Positions 44,831 through 54,336 of a stretch of 64,000 nt of DNA are shown here, one piece after another. Source of the stretch: Alcanivoracaceae bacterium (lineage in GTDB: Bacteria; Pseudomonadota; Gammaproteobacteria; Pseudomonadales; Alcanivoracaceae). The translations under genes were made by a program, and so were the position numbers. The first letter of the stretch is position 1, and every line of letters begins with the position of its first letter. The stretch lies in contig JARGPN010000010.1 of assembly GCA_029213045.1 (NCBI GenBank), forward strand, positions 310,001 through 374,000, in the 5' to 3' direction. The notes below the pieces were generated by a model. That model had not been told where the DNA came from. It was given only the letters and a program-made list of their open reading frames with translations, and made no database searches.

Positions 44831-47761
44831 ATGTCTGATTTTGCCGTAGGCCAGCGCTGGTTAAGTGAAACAGAACCCGAGTTAGGCCTGGGTATGATAC
44901 AAGATGTGGACTATCGCCTGATCAAGGTGTTTTTCCCAGCTAGCGAGGAAGAACGCACCTATGCGCGGCAAAGCGCGCCGTTATCACGTTTAAGCTACGC
45001 CGCCGGCGACACCTTGGAAACCGACGATGGCCTCACCCTAGTGGTGCAGGATGTCGAAGAAATGCAGGGGCTGCTGATTTATCGCTGCCACCCTGTCGGC
45101 GAACCAGAGCAGGTCGCACCGCTGCCGGAAATTCGGTTAAGTCACCGACTAGACCTCAGCGGCGCCACCGATCGGTTATTTGCTAAGCAACTAGATAAAA
45201 ATGGCTGGTTCGAATTGCGCTACGCCGCGCTCGAAGCGCGCGCGCATGCCGAGCGTTCCAGCGTACAAGGACTCCTCGGCCCACGCATAGATTTGATCCC
45301 TCACCAGCTTTATATCGCCCGCCAAGTGGCGAGCCGCTACGCCCCGCGCGTATTGCTAGCCGACGAAGTGGGTTTGGGCAAAACCATTGAAGCCGGCTTA
45401 ATTTTACATCAGCAGCTTGTGACCCATCGCGCCCGCCGCGTGCTGATCGTGGTGCCCCCAGCGCTGGTGCACCAATGGTTCGTGGAAATGGTGCGCCGCT
45501 TTAATTTGCACTTCAGCATTTTTGATCAAAGCCGATTAGAGGCCTTAAAAGCGCAAGAATCCGAGCTCGAAGATGCCTTTGCCGCCGCCGCCCTCGATGA
45601 AATGGATGGCCTCACCGAAGATTTCGGTTTTGATGATGAAGAAGAAGAAGAGCACACCAGCGCCTTCGAAGAAGCACCGCTTGACCGCAACCCGTTCCAA
45701 AGCGAACAGCTCATCCTTGTTAGCACGGATTTTCTAGAGCAGTGCAATATGGACCAACTGTGCGAAGCGGATTGGGATTTGCTGGTTGTCGACGAGGCGC
45801 ACCACCTTGCGTGGTCGCCGGAAGAAGCGTGCGAAAGTTATCAGCGCGTAGAACGACTGGCTGGGGTATCCAAGGGTTTGCTGCTGCTCACCGCAACGCC
45901 CGAGCAGCTAGGCCGCGAAAGTCACTTCGCGCGGTTGCGCTTGCTTGATCCAGATCGCTACAGCTCGCTAGACGCCTTTATCGAAGAACAGGCGTCCTAC
46001 CAACACGTGGCAGACATCGCTGGTCATTTGCACGACGACAAGAAGTGGTCCGCTGGGCTCAAAAAACAAGCCGCCGAATATCTGCCTGAATTAGATATTA
46101 CGGAAAATAAGCGCAGCGAAATTCTCGCGGAGCTCACTGATCGCAGTGGCCCAGGTCGAGTACTTTTTCGCAATACCCGAAAAAATATCGCCGGTTTTCC
46201 CGCCAGACGTTTGCGCGCCGTTGCGTTAGATTTCCCCGAAAGCTGGCAGCTCGACAACAATGATCCGCTCGACCTGCAATTACACCCAGAGCGCCAGTTT
46301 GCCGATGACAGTTGGTGCAACGACGATCCGCGCGTTGTTTGGCTCGCTGATTTTTTGAAAAAGCATCGCAACGATAAGGTATTGGTGATTGCTGCACACA
46401 AAGAAGCCGCCAGTGATTTGCATGCCTACTGTGGCTACAAGCTGGGCATGAATGTCGCGGTATTCCATGAAGACATGGATCTGATTGAGCGAGATCGTGC
46501 CGGCGCCTGGTTTGCTGAAACCGTCGATGGCGCACAAGCGTTGTTCTGTTCGGAAATCGGCAGCGAAGGCCGTAACTTCCAATTTGCGCATCATTTAGTG
46601 TTGTTCGATTTACCAGCCAATCCGGATTTATTAGAGCAACGCATTGGTCGGCTAGATCGCATTGGCCAGAAAGAAGAAATTCAAATTCATGTGCCGTATT
46701 TCCGCCAGCATCCACAAGCCGTTCTGTACCATTGGTACCAAGATGGCATGCATGCTTTCGAACATACTAATCCCGCTGGCACGCAGATTCGTCAACGTAC
46801 ACAAGCGTTATTATCTAAAGCGTTAAGTGCGCCGAAAGATGACGCCATCCTAGAATCGTTGATCGCGCAAACTGCAGCTGTCACCGAGGAAATGCGCGAA
46901 CTGCTCGAAAGCGGCCGCGACCGACTATTGGAATTAAGTTCCTTCGATGCAGAGGTGGCGGAGCAATTAGTGTCCGCACTACAAGAAGCGGATGAGTACA
47001 CGCCCATGCCGTTCCTGGAAAGAATGTTTGAGCGCTTCGGTGTTGAAAGCGACTTCCACTCCGAGCACGCCAGCGTGCTGCACCCGAACGAACATTTAGT
47101 TGAGCCCTTCCCAGGTTTGCCAGAAGACGGCATTACCGTGACCGATCACCGTGCAACAGCGCTGAGCCGTGACGATATGCAGTACATCACGTGGGAGCAC
47201 CCCATGGTGACCGGCGCAATTGAATTAATGCTGGGTCAAAGCTTGGGCAAGGCCAGTGTGGCGCTATTGAAAAACAAGCGCATTAAGCCTGGCACATTGC
47301 TTGTCGAAGCGTTGTACACGTTAGAGTGCGTGGCGCCTCGCCACTTACAAGCGCAACGCTTTTTACCAACCACACTTATTCGCACATTGCTGGATACAAA
47401 CGGCAAGAATTTGAGCGAAGTGGTTAACCATCAAGCGTTGAACAAGCAGTGCCATAGACTGGATCGCGGACTTTCAGGAAAAATTGTCAGCAGCCAAAAA
47501 GAATTACTGCAGAAGCTTTTGAAAGAAGATCATGCGATTGCCGATGCCCAGGCGAAAGATATTGTTGAAGAGGCGCTGAGTGCCATGCAGACAACACAGC
47601 AGCATGAAATCAATCGACTGCAGCAACTCAAGATTAAAAACCCAATGATTCGCGAAGAAGAAATTGAGTTCCTACAACAACAAACCGCGCAACTTGAAAA
47701 GCATTTGGCCGACAGCCGAGTGCAACTGGAAGCCGTGCGCGTCATTGTGGTGGGCGAATAA
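44831..47761 (+). CDS. rapA: RNA polymerase-associated protein RapA
   Basis: A SWI2/SNF2-type ATPase that binds RNA polymerase and helps recycle it. The 976-residue length is as expected. Two N-terminal Tudor-like domains start FAVGQRWLSETEPELGLGMI; the ATPase has Walker A in LLADEVGLGKTIEAGLIL (about 178), DEAH in LVVDEAHHLAW, LLLTATPEQLGRESHFARLRLLDPDRY and, in the second lobe, FCSEIGSEGRNFQFAHHLVLFDLPANPDLLEQRIGRLDRIGQ. The acidic insert FDDEEEEEHTS lies between motifs I and II. Own promoter immediately upstream. Confidence 0.97.
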   Translation: MSDFAVGQRWLSETEPELGLGMIQDVDYRLIKVFFPASEEERTYARQSAPLSRLSYAAGDTLETDDGLTLVVQDVEEMQGLLIYRCHPVGEPEQVAPLPEIRLSHRLDLSGATDRLFAKQLDKNGWFELRYAALEARAHAERSSVQGLLGPRIDLIPHQLYIARQVASRYAPRVLLADEVGLGKTIEAGLILHQQLVTHRARRVLIVVPPALVHQWFVEMVRRFNLHFSIFDQSRLEALKAQESELEDAFAAAALDEMDGLTEDFGFDDEEEEEHTSAFEEAPLDRNPFQSEQLILVSTDFLEQCNMDQLCEADWDLLVVDEAHHLAWSPEEACESYQRVERLAGVSKGLLLLTATPEQLGRESHFARLRLLDPDRYSSLDAFIEEQASYQHVADIAGHLHDDKKWSAGLKKQAAEYLPELDITENKRSEILAELTDRSGPGRVLFRNTRKNIAGFPARRLRAVALDFPESWQLDNNDPLDLQLHPERQFADDSWCNDDPRVVWLADFLKKHRNDKVLVIAAHKEAASDLHAYCGYKLGMNVAVFHEDMDLIERDRAGAWFAETVDGAQALFCSEIGSEGRNFQFAHHLVLFDLPANPDLLEQRIGRLDRIGQKEEIQIHVPYFRQHPQAVLYHWYQDGMHAFEHTNPAGTQIRQRTQALLSKALSAPKDDAILESLIAQTAAVTEEMRELLESGRDRLLELSSFDAEVAEQLVSALQEADEYTPMPFLERMFERFGVESDFHSEHASVLHPNEHLVEPFPGLPEDGITVTDHRATALSRDDMQYITWEHPMVTGAIELMLGQSLGKASVALLKNKRIKPGTLLVEALYTLECVAPRHLQAQRFLPTTLIRTLLDTNGKNLSEVVNHQALNKQCHRLDRGLSGKIVSSQKELLQKLLKEDHAIADAQAKDIVEEALSAMQTTQQHEINRLQQLKIKNPMIREEEIEFLQQQTAQLEKHLADSRVQLEAVRVIVVGE

Positions 47762-47816
47762 GCGTTTAGTGGAGGGGTTCGCCTGCCAAGGCGAGCAGCT
47801 TCGATTAAGGCTGAAA

Positions 47817-47962
47817 TCGCTTGCGGGCAAGCTCCCACATTGGGCATGGCAGCTTCGCAAAGGGAGGGTTTAGATTGAGGGAGGAATCGCGCTTCGATTT
47901 AAGGTCTTTCACTTGCACAAGAACATCGCTCCCAGCCCATGCGGGAGCTTGCCTGCAAGCGA
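47817..47962. repeat. REP pair after rapA
   Basis: 47817-47839 (GCTTGC/GCAAGC, spacer GG) and the mirror copy 47940-47962 (GCTTGC/GCAAGC), 100 bp apart. Confidence 0.85.
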
Positions 47963-48010
47963 TACCTGCCTCGAAGAACACACTGTCACTTGCAACTAGC
48001 CCCAACATAG

Positions 48011-48256
48011 TTAGCCGTGCTTCAGCTTTTCTGATTTCTTTCCGCTGCCTTTAACTGAATAACGATCTGGCATCCGTGTCATGGCGCTGGCCGGAAAAAC
48101 CCCATACTTCCTAATACCAAAGGAACGCACCGCTTCGCGAAAATAAATCGCCTTTCCTCGCCAATCGATGGATACATTGATGTCAGCCAGCCTTTCCCGC
48201 AACGGCGGCTTTGGCTCAATAAAGCCCATGTCGAAAAACGGCCTTGTACGCGCCAC
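48011..48256 (-). CDS. Small protein of unknown function
   Basis: An 81-residue basic protein read from a GTG seven bases after GGAGGAAGGGGA; a further ATG upstream at 48277 is possible. It contains DMGFIEPKPPLRERLADINVSIDWRGKAIYFREAVRSFGIRKYG and a Lys-rich end. Not recognised; the good ribosome site is the main support. Confidence 0.4.
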   Translation of the reverse strand: MARTRPFFDMGFIEPKPPLRERLADINVSIDWRGKAIYFREAVRSFGIRKYGVFPASAMTRMPDRYSVKGSGKKSEKLKHG

Positions 48257-48395
48257 TCCCCTTCCTCCAAATTTCATCTTTATTATTTGAAGGCAGCATC
48301 ATCCATAAATTAGTGCATGGGCGGAACAGTCAATATCTCACGTTGCTGCAAGACATTGACCTATGTAGAGGCGATTGCCAAAAACATCAAGAAAC

Positions 48396-49844
48396 TCAGC
48401 GGATCAACCCACCGACCTCTACAATTTTCATCGTATTCGTGCCGGCATTCGCACTGATGTAATCGCCTTTAGTTAATATCACTTTGTCGCCACTTTTTAC
48501 GACGCCAAGCTCTAACAGCACCGCCACAGCTTGTTGATTGACTTCTTCTGGCGGCATGCTTGCGCTGTCAAAGGGCACCGTTTGGACGCCGCGATACATC
48601 GCAACACGACGTTGCGCATGTTTGTGCGGGGTAAACGCAAAAATCGGCAATCCTGATCGAATCCGCGACATTTTACGCGGCGTCGAACCACTGTCAGTCA
48701 TCGCAATAATGGCCGCCACACCAGGCAAGCGGTTTGCAATAAACATCGCCGCCGCGGCAATAGATTCATCAATTTTTTCAGGAAGCCTTTCTTCATGCAC
48801 GCGTAGTTCACGCAACTGATAGGTGCGCTCTGCACCGAGAATAATCCGATCCATTGCGCGTACAGTTTGCTCTGGAAAACTCCCTGTTGCAGTTTCTGCG
48901 GAGAGCATGACAGCATCTGTGCCATCCAGTACGGCATTGGCCACGTCTGACACTTCCGCACGTGTGGGTTGCGGATTACTGATCATGGACTCCATCATTT
49001 GCGTGGCGGTAATCACAAAGCGATCAAGCTGTCGTGCACGACGAATAATATGTTTTTGCACGCCGACCAATTCTGCGTCACCGATTTCCACGGCGAGGTC
49101 ACCGCGCGCAACCATGACGCCATCCGAGGCAAGAATTATCTGATCGAGATTTGCATCATCCTGCACTGCTTCCGCACGTTCGATTTTCGCAACGAGATCA
49201 CCCTTTCCTCCGGCTTCACGATATAACTCGCGTGCACGATTAACGTCCGCCGCATCGCGTGGAAATGACAACGCAAGATAATCCACATCCATATCTGCAG
49301 CGGTGGAAATATCTAGAATATCTTTGTCTGTTAAGGCCGTAGCAGTAAGACCACCGCCTTTTCGGTTAACACCTTTATTGTTGGAAAGCTTTCCGCCTGC
49401 AATAACTTTACAGTGCACCGCACTACCGCGAACTTCCAACACTTCCAGCTCAAGCAGGCCATCATTTAATAATAAAATGTCGCCTGCATTACAGTCTTGG
49501 GGTAGCGCTTTGTAGCCCAGCCCGACTTGGTGCTCATCACCGGCATCTTCGGCGAGCGACGCATCCAAAATAAAATGTGCATCGTTCTTTAACGTAATCT
49601 CACCCTGCTTAAAACGAGCAATTCGAATTTTCGGGCCTTGTAGGTCGGCGAGAACAGCAACACTTTTTTGCAGCCCGTCGGCGGCCTTACGAATGCGCGC
49701 AGCGACGGCAACATGATCGGAGGATGAACCGTGCGAAAAATTGAGCCGGAACACATTGACGCCCGCACGAATAAGCGTTTCGAGCATTGCCTCACTTGAA
49801 CAAGCAGGTCCGACAGTAGCAACAATCTTGGTGCGTCTGAACAT
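48396..49844 (-). CDS. pyk: Pyruvate kinase
   Basis: Converts phosphoenolpyruvate and ADP to pyruvate and ATP. The 482-residue protein has RRTKIVATVGPACSS, VFRLNFSHGS, VLADLQGPKIRI, the active-site lysine region LVAKIERAEAV, MVARGDLAVEIG, ITATQMMESMISNPQPTRAEVSDVANAVLDGTDAVMLSAETATG and a C-terminal allosteric domain ending GTNTMKIVEVGG. Whether it is PykA-like or PykF-like in regulation cannot be told from these motifs. It stands alone. Confidence 0.96.
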   Translation of the reverse strand: MFRRTKIVATVGPACSSEAMLETLIRAGVNVFRLNFSHGSSSDHVAVAARIRKAADGLQKSVAVLADLQGPKIRIARFKQGEITLKNDAHFILDASLAEDAGDEHQVGLGYKALPQDCNAGDILLLNDGLLELEVLEVRGSAVHCKVIAGGKLSNNKGVNRKGGGLTATALTDKDILDISTAADMDVDYLALSFPRDAADVNRARELYREAGGKGDLVAKIERAEAVQDDANLDQIILASDGVMVARGDLAVEIGDAELVGVQKHIIRRARQLDRFVITATQMMESMISNPQPTRAEVSDVANAVLDGTDAVMLSAETATGSFPEQTVRAMDRIILGAERTYQLRELRVHEERLPEKIDESIAAAAMFIANRLPGVAAIIAMTDSGSTPRKMSRIRSGLPIFAFTPHKHAQRRVAMYRGVQTVPFDSASMPPEEVNQQAVAVLLELGVVKSGDKVILTKGDYISANAGTNTMKIVEVGGLIR

Positions 49845-50015
49845 ATCTATCCCTAATTACAGAATGTGTTTCCAACCTTGGTGAGTGTTGGTTACGCGGC
49901 TATTACAACAGAAATCGTGCCCTCAGAACGTTAAACTTGGCACCCGCTGTAAAAAGAGTAGCAACGCTATTAGGGAGTTTACTTGCTAGCGCGTTAGCAT
50001 TCATCACCGCAGTCA

Positions 50016-50038
50016 TCGCTTGCAGGCGAGTTCCCACA
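50016..50038. repeat. Solitary, degenerate REP copy
   Basis: TCGCTTGCAGGCGAGTTCCC then ACA: the right arm carries two changes against the consensus and no mirror copy was seen nearby. Confidence 0.65.
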
Positions 50039-50119
50039 GGGGCCGAGACGCCGGCTCCTAACCATGATGAGCATGCTAGACTGCCGCCCACTCAAATTTT
50101 GTGATCCGACGAGGAACCC

Positions 50120-50788
50120 ATGCATTACCTGCCTTGCGTTGAAAAAGAATTGCACACCGACACCCGCGCCGCCGATGCAGCGGTGATCTGGCTGCATGGC
50201 CTAGGCGCGAACGGCCATGACTTTGAGCCTATCGTTCCGGAGCTGGGCCTGCCGTCATCCCTTGCTGTGCGTTTTATTTTTCCACACGCCCCAGAGATCC
50301 CCGTGACCATTAACGGCGGCATGGTGATGCCAGCCTGGTACGACATTTTGGAAATGAACATTGACCGTAAGATTGATGAGCAGCAAATACTTGCATCGTC
50401 GGAGAAAATCCGCGCATTGATCGACCGAGAAATTGCCAGAGGCGTGGAAAGCGACCGCATTATTATTGCGGGCTTCTCGCAAGGTGGCGCGGTGGCCTAT
50501 CAGTGCGCGCTGACCTTTGAAAAGCCGCTAGCGGGCTTATTGGCGCTCTCTACGTACTTTGCCACGGAGAAGACCATCTTCCCGTCAGAGGCCAATAAGG
50601 CGCTCAACACCTACGTGATGCACGGTGATTTCGACCCCGTTGTGCCCGCGCAGCTAGGCGAGCGCGCGGTCGCTCGCCTGAAAGAAATGGGCTACCCCAC
50701 CACCTACAGCACGTACCCCATGGAACATCAGGTCTGCATGCAACAGATCAAGGCCATTGGCGTGTGGATGACACAACGCCTCGGCTAG
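50120..50788 (+). CDS. Carboxylesterase/phospholipase family hydrolase
   Basis: A 222-residue alpha/beta-hydrolase like Pseudomonas EstB/carboxylesterase 2: AAVIWLHGLGANGHDFEPIVPELGLP, the nucleophile serine in IIAGFSQGGAVAYQ, the acid in HGDFDPVVP and the His in YPMEHQVCMQQI. It lacks a signal peptide, so it is cytoplasmic. Substrates are probably short-chain esters or lysophospholipids. Ribosome site GAGGAACC before the ATG. htpG follows after 120 bp with its own promoter. Confidence 0.9.
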   Translation: MHYLPCVEKELHTDTRAADAAVIWLHGLGANGHDFEPIVPELGLPSSLAVRFIFPHAPEIPVTINGGMVMPAWYDILEMNIDRKIDEQQILASSEKIRALIDREIARGVESDRIIIAGFSQGGAVAYQCALTFEKPLAGLLALSTYFATEKTIFPSEANKALNTYVMHGDFDPVVPAQLGERAVARLKEMGYPTTYSTYPMEHQVCMQQIKAIGVWMTQRLG

Positions 50789-50798
50789 CCCTAAATGC

Positions 50799-50825
50799 CT
50801 TGAAAACCAGCTCCACGCCCCCATT
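50799..50825 (+). promoter_or_regulatory. Sigma-32-type heat-shock promoter of htpG
   Basis: CTTGAAA at 50799-50805, a 13-bp spacer and CCCCATT at 50819-50825 match the sigma-32 consensus (CTTGAAA, 11-16 bp, CCCCATnT) closely. The htpG ATG lies about 86 bp downstream. Confidence 0.85.
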
Positions 50826-50911
50826 AGAACTTCACTAACAAATTAGGCGGCCCACGCAACGTCGGCCGCCGCTTCCATCACGACTCAACGCTATACAAGA
50901 GGACCCTGAAC

Positions 50912-52819
50912 ATGTCGGCTTCTGTTCAAACTGAAAAACGCGAATTCCAAACCGAGGTCAAACAACTGCTGCACCTGATGGTGCACTCTCTGTACAGCAA
51001 TAAAGAGATTTTTCTGCGCGAACTTATTTCTAACGCCTCCGATGCGGCAGACAAACTCAAGTACTTGGCCCTACAGGACGACACCCTTTACCAAGGTGAT
51101 ACGCAGCTCGCCATCCATATTGAAACCGACCCAGACGCCGGCACGCTGACCATTCGCGATAACGGCATTGGCATGACGCAAGAAGATGTTATCGCCAACC
51201 TCGGCACCATCGCGCGCTCCGGCACCGCTGAATTTTTGCAGAACCTCAGTGGCGACCAGAAAAAAGATTCCAGCTTGATTGGGCAATTTGGGGTTGGCTT
51301 TTACAGCGCCTTTATCGTTGCAGAACGTGTCGAAGTTTTTACCCGCAAGGCCGGTACTGAAGCAGCAGCAGGCGTGTACTGGGCGAGTGAAGGGAACGGC
51401 GAGTTCGACCTAGGCGACATCACCCTCGAACAGCGCGGTACAAAAATCGTGTTACACCTGCGCGAAGATGAAAAAGAGTTCCTACAATCCTTCCGCATTA
51501 AAAGCTTGGTCAGAAAATACAGCGACCACATTGCCGTACCCGTCATGGTGCTAGAAGAAACACCTGCCGAGGAAGAAGGACAAGAGGCCACCTCAGAATG
51601 GCAGCAAGCGAACACCGCCACCGCGCTGTGGACTCGCAGCAAAAGCGATATTAGCGATGAAGAATATCAGGAATTTTATCGCCATGTTTCTCACGACTTT
51701 AACCCAGCGCTAAGCTGGAGCCATAACCGCGTTGAAGGCAGCCTCGACTACACCTCGCTGTTGTTTGTGCCAGAAAAACCACCGTTTGATATGTATAACC
51801 GCGATCAGGCGCATGGCCTAAAACTCTATGTACAACGCGTGTTCATCATGGATGACGCAGAACAATTTATGCCGCTGTATTTACGGTTTATCAAAGGCGT
51901 TATTGATAGCAATGATCTTTCACTCAATGTGTCCCGAGAAATTTTGCAGCAGGACAAAACGGTCAGCGCCCTAAAAGCAGCATTAAGCAAGCGCGTACTA
52001 AGCATGCTGGAGAAGCTTGCCAACGATGACGCAGACGCCTATCAAAAATTCTGGGGCGCCTTTGGCAATGTGCTGAAAGAAGGACCTGCCGAGGACTTTA
52101 AAAATCAGGAAGCCATCGCCAAACTGCTCCGATTCGCTAGCACCCACAACAACGATGCCACACAAAACGTCGGCTTAACGGACTACGTTGAGCGCATGCG
52201 CGCAGAACAAAAGGAAATTTATTACATCGCTTCAGACAGCCACACCAATGCCCTAGGCAGCCCGCACTTGGAGATTTTCCGCAAGAAAGGCATCGAGGTG
52301 TTGCTACTGTCAGATCGTATTGATGATTGGCTAATGAGTCATCTCAATGAATTCGACGGCAAGCCGTTACGCGATATCGCTAAGGGACAATTGGATCTTG
52401 GCGCTCTTGAAGACGAAGCCGAAAAAAAGCAGCAAGAAGCCAGCGATAAAGCGTTCGAAGCACTGACGAAGAAAATTTCTGAAACGCTAAAAGACGACGT
52501 AGAGAGCGTGCGCACCACCCATCGCCTTACGGACTCGCCTGCCTGCCTCGTGGTCCAAGATCACGATATGGGCGCGCAAATGCGTCGCATCCTGGAATCT
52601 GCCGGGCAAAAACTGCCGGAAACAAAACCGATTTTGGAAATCAATCCAGAGCACCCATTGGTACAACGATTGAACCAAGAGAGCAGTGAAACGCGCAGCG
52701 CAGATTTGATTGAAGTCATTTATGAGCAAGCGCGCTTGGCCGGTGGCGACAGCCTGAAGGATGCGGCCGGATACGTTCGCCGCATTAATAAACTGCTATT
52801 GGAATTAGCGGGAAATTAA
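50912..52819 (+). CDS. htpG: Chaperone HtpG (Hsp90)
   Basis: Bacterial Hsp90. The 635-residue protein has the ATP-binding domain at the start ([71 protein letters not shown]), the catalytic-loop middle domain ([35 protein letters not shown]) and the C-terminal dimerisation domain (KLLLELAGN end). GAGGA precedes the ATG. Heat-shock control is predicted from the promoter. Confidence 0.97.
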   Translation: MSASVQTEKREFQTEVKQLLHLMVHSLYSNKEIFLRELISNASDAADKLKYLALQDDTLYQGDTQLAIHIETDPDAGTLTIRDNGIGMTQEDVIANLGTIARSGTAEFLQNLSGDQKKDSSLIGQFGVGFYSAFIVAERVEVFTRKAGTEAAAGVYWASEGNGEFDLGDITLEQRGTKIVLHLREDEKEFLQSFRIKSLVRKYSDHIAVPVMVLEETPAEEEGQEATSEWQQANTATALWTRSKSDISDEEYQEFYRHVSHDFNPALSWSHNRVEGSLDYTSLLFVPEKPPFDMYNRDQAHGLKLYVQRVFIMDDAEQFMPLYLRFIKGVIDSNDLSLNVSREILQQDKTVSALKAALSKRVLSMLEKLANDDADAYQKFWGAFGNVLKEGPAEDFKNQEAIAKLLRFASTHNNDATQNVGLTDYVERMRAEQKEIYYIASDSHTNALGSPHLEIFRKKGIEVLLLSDRIDDWLMSHLNEFDGKPLRDIAKGQLDLGALEDEAEKKQQEASDKAFEALTKKISETLKDDVESVRTTHRLTDSPACLVVQDHDMGAQMRRILESAGQKLPETKPILEINPEHPLVQRLNQESSETRSADLIEVIYEQARLAGGDSLKDAAGYVRRINKLLLELAGN

Positions 52820-52857
52820 TTACTACGTATCAACTCTCAGGATTTAACGCGGCGTTT

Positions 52858-52888
52858 GCGAGTGGCGAGCTTTAGGCTCGGCGCTCGC
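52858..52888. repeat. Inverted repeat between htpG and the glycosyltransferase
   Basis: GCGAG-TGG-CGAGC / GCTCG-GCG-CTCGC around a TTTAG loop: two 5-bp stems with an internal loop. It lies between two convergent genes and lacks a T-run, so its function as a terminator is uncertain. Confidence 0.45.
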
Positions 52889-52989
52889 ATACGTTAGCGT
52901 TTGAGTAGCGTTGTCACTCCCTGCTTTACGTAGGTAGCATGACAAACCGCGCTGCAGACACCATGCTGTCAAAGGCACTGCGGGCTAAA

Positions 52990-54141
52990 CTATAGGTGCT
53001 CCGCATACAGGCTCGTCAGCTGATCAAGCACCGTATCCAATGCATACGAACCCTGAATTGACTTAAAGCTCTCTCGTCCAAAATCGTCTCTTAGCGTCGC
53101 GCTTTCGATGAGCTTTTGCAGGCTATCCGCCATCGCCTGCACATCACCTGCCGGTGATAAAAAGCCATTTAGACCCGGCCGTACTAGATCGACATTGCCA
53201 CTGACCGCTGTGGCGACAACCGGTAGGCTGGCCGCCATGGCCTGCATTACAGAATTCGGCAAACCCTCTTGATATGAAGGCTGAATATAGACATCAACAT
53301 CTGCCATAAACCCAGGCATATCATTAATAGCACCTAAGAAACGTACACTTTCTTGAAGGCCCAGCGCCGCCGCTTGTTCGGCAAGTTTCTTATCTTGACG
53401 ACCAGCACCAGCGATATCCAACACAAAGCTATCAATTCCGCGCTTTTTTAATTCGCCACACGCCGCAATGAGTACATCAACACCCTTCACTGCTTCTAAC
53501 CGGCCAGCATAACCGAGGGTGACTACATCATGGGTTGCTGCTCTGGAACGCTTAGCGGCCTGGAATCTTGCGATGGGTAATCCGTTACGAATACTGACGA
53601 TTTTATTTTCCGGATACCCTGCTTTAAGCAACCGCTCCTTTGTGAAATCGCTAATCGTTTGAAAGTAATCGAGTCTACGAATATAGCGATTCATCACATT
53701 CCACGGAAAACGATGGCGTAACATCGGATCAAGAACACCTCCGTCAAACTCCCACGCACCAGACACTTTTGCGACCATGATTTTCTTTCGTAAAAATGGT
53801 TTAGCTAACCCCATCACTGTCGCGAAATTTTTCACCATATGTACGTGAATCGCGTCGTACTCTTTACGATGCCAAAGCAACCAAAAGAAAACTTTAATCA
53901 TTAAGATGACGGCTCCGACTTCTTTGATATGCGGATAGCCGATGCGCGTAACCTTGACTCCATGAAATACTTCAACTTTAGGATGCGAAGGTAGCAACCA
54001 AGGCACCAGCAGTTGCACCTGATGACCACGTGCGAGAAAACTTTCTGCTAGTAATTCGACTTGCAGTTCAGCACCACCGCGCGCAGGGTAACTTCCATCC
54101 ACCACCAATAAGATTTTAGGTAACGGCCTTGTAACTGTCAT
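52990..54141 (-). CDS. Glycosyltransferase family 4 protein
   Basis: A 383-residue GT-B enzyme. The N-terminal domain starts ILLVVDGSYPARGGAELQVELLAESFLARGHQV, an acceptor-side fold; the nucleotide-sugar domain has TLGYAGRLEAVKGVDVLI, VRFLGAINDMPGFMADVDVYIQPSYQEGLPNSVMQAMAASLPVVAT, with the E-x7-E motif there. Donor and acceptor sugars are unknown. With the upstream flippase gene it makes a small polysaccharide-assembly pair, separate from the EPS locus at 1-5.5 kb. Confidence 0.9.
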   Translation of the reverse strand: MTVTRPLPKILLVVDGSYPARGGAELQVELLAESFLARGHQVQLLVPWLLPSHPKVEVFHGVKVTRIGYPHIKEVGAVILMIKVFFWLLWHRKEYDAIHVHMVKNFATVMGLAKPFLRKKIMVAKVSGAWEFDGGVLDPMLRHRFPWNVMNRYIRRLDYFQTISDFTKERLLKAGYPENKIVSIRNGLPIARFQAAKRSRAATHDVVTLGYAGRLEAVKGVDVLIAACGELKKRGIDSFVLDIAGAGRQDKKLAEQAAALGLQESVRFLGAINDMPGFMADVDVYIQPSYQEGLPNSVMQAMAASLPVVATAVSGNVDLVRPGLNGFLSPAGDVQAMADSLQKLIESATLRDDFGRESFKSIQGSYALDTVLDQLTSLYAEHL

Positions 54142-54336
54142 TTCGCGCTCTCACAATGTTGCATACTCGAAGATATCCCTATACCCCAACGCCGCATTGA
54201 GATTCCGGTGGTAAATCTCTATTGCTGTGGCGTCTTGCCACCTTTACCACAAAAAGAAACATCAGAACTGTCTTATTATGTGCATCCATTCTCTTATACT
54301 CAGGTGTGAGAAAAATGAAACTATTCTACCAACTTA

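Noticed and set aside
46134-46715. 193-codon minus-strand frame inside rapA
   Set aside because: Shadow of the rapA helicase region; no family signature and no start context.
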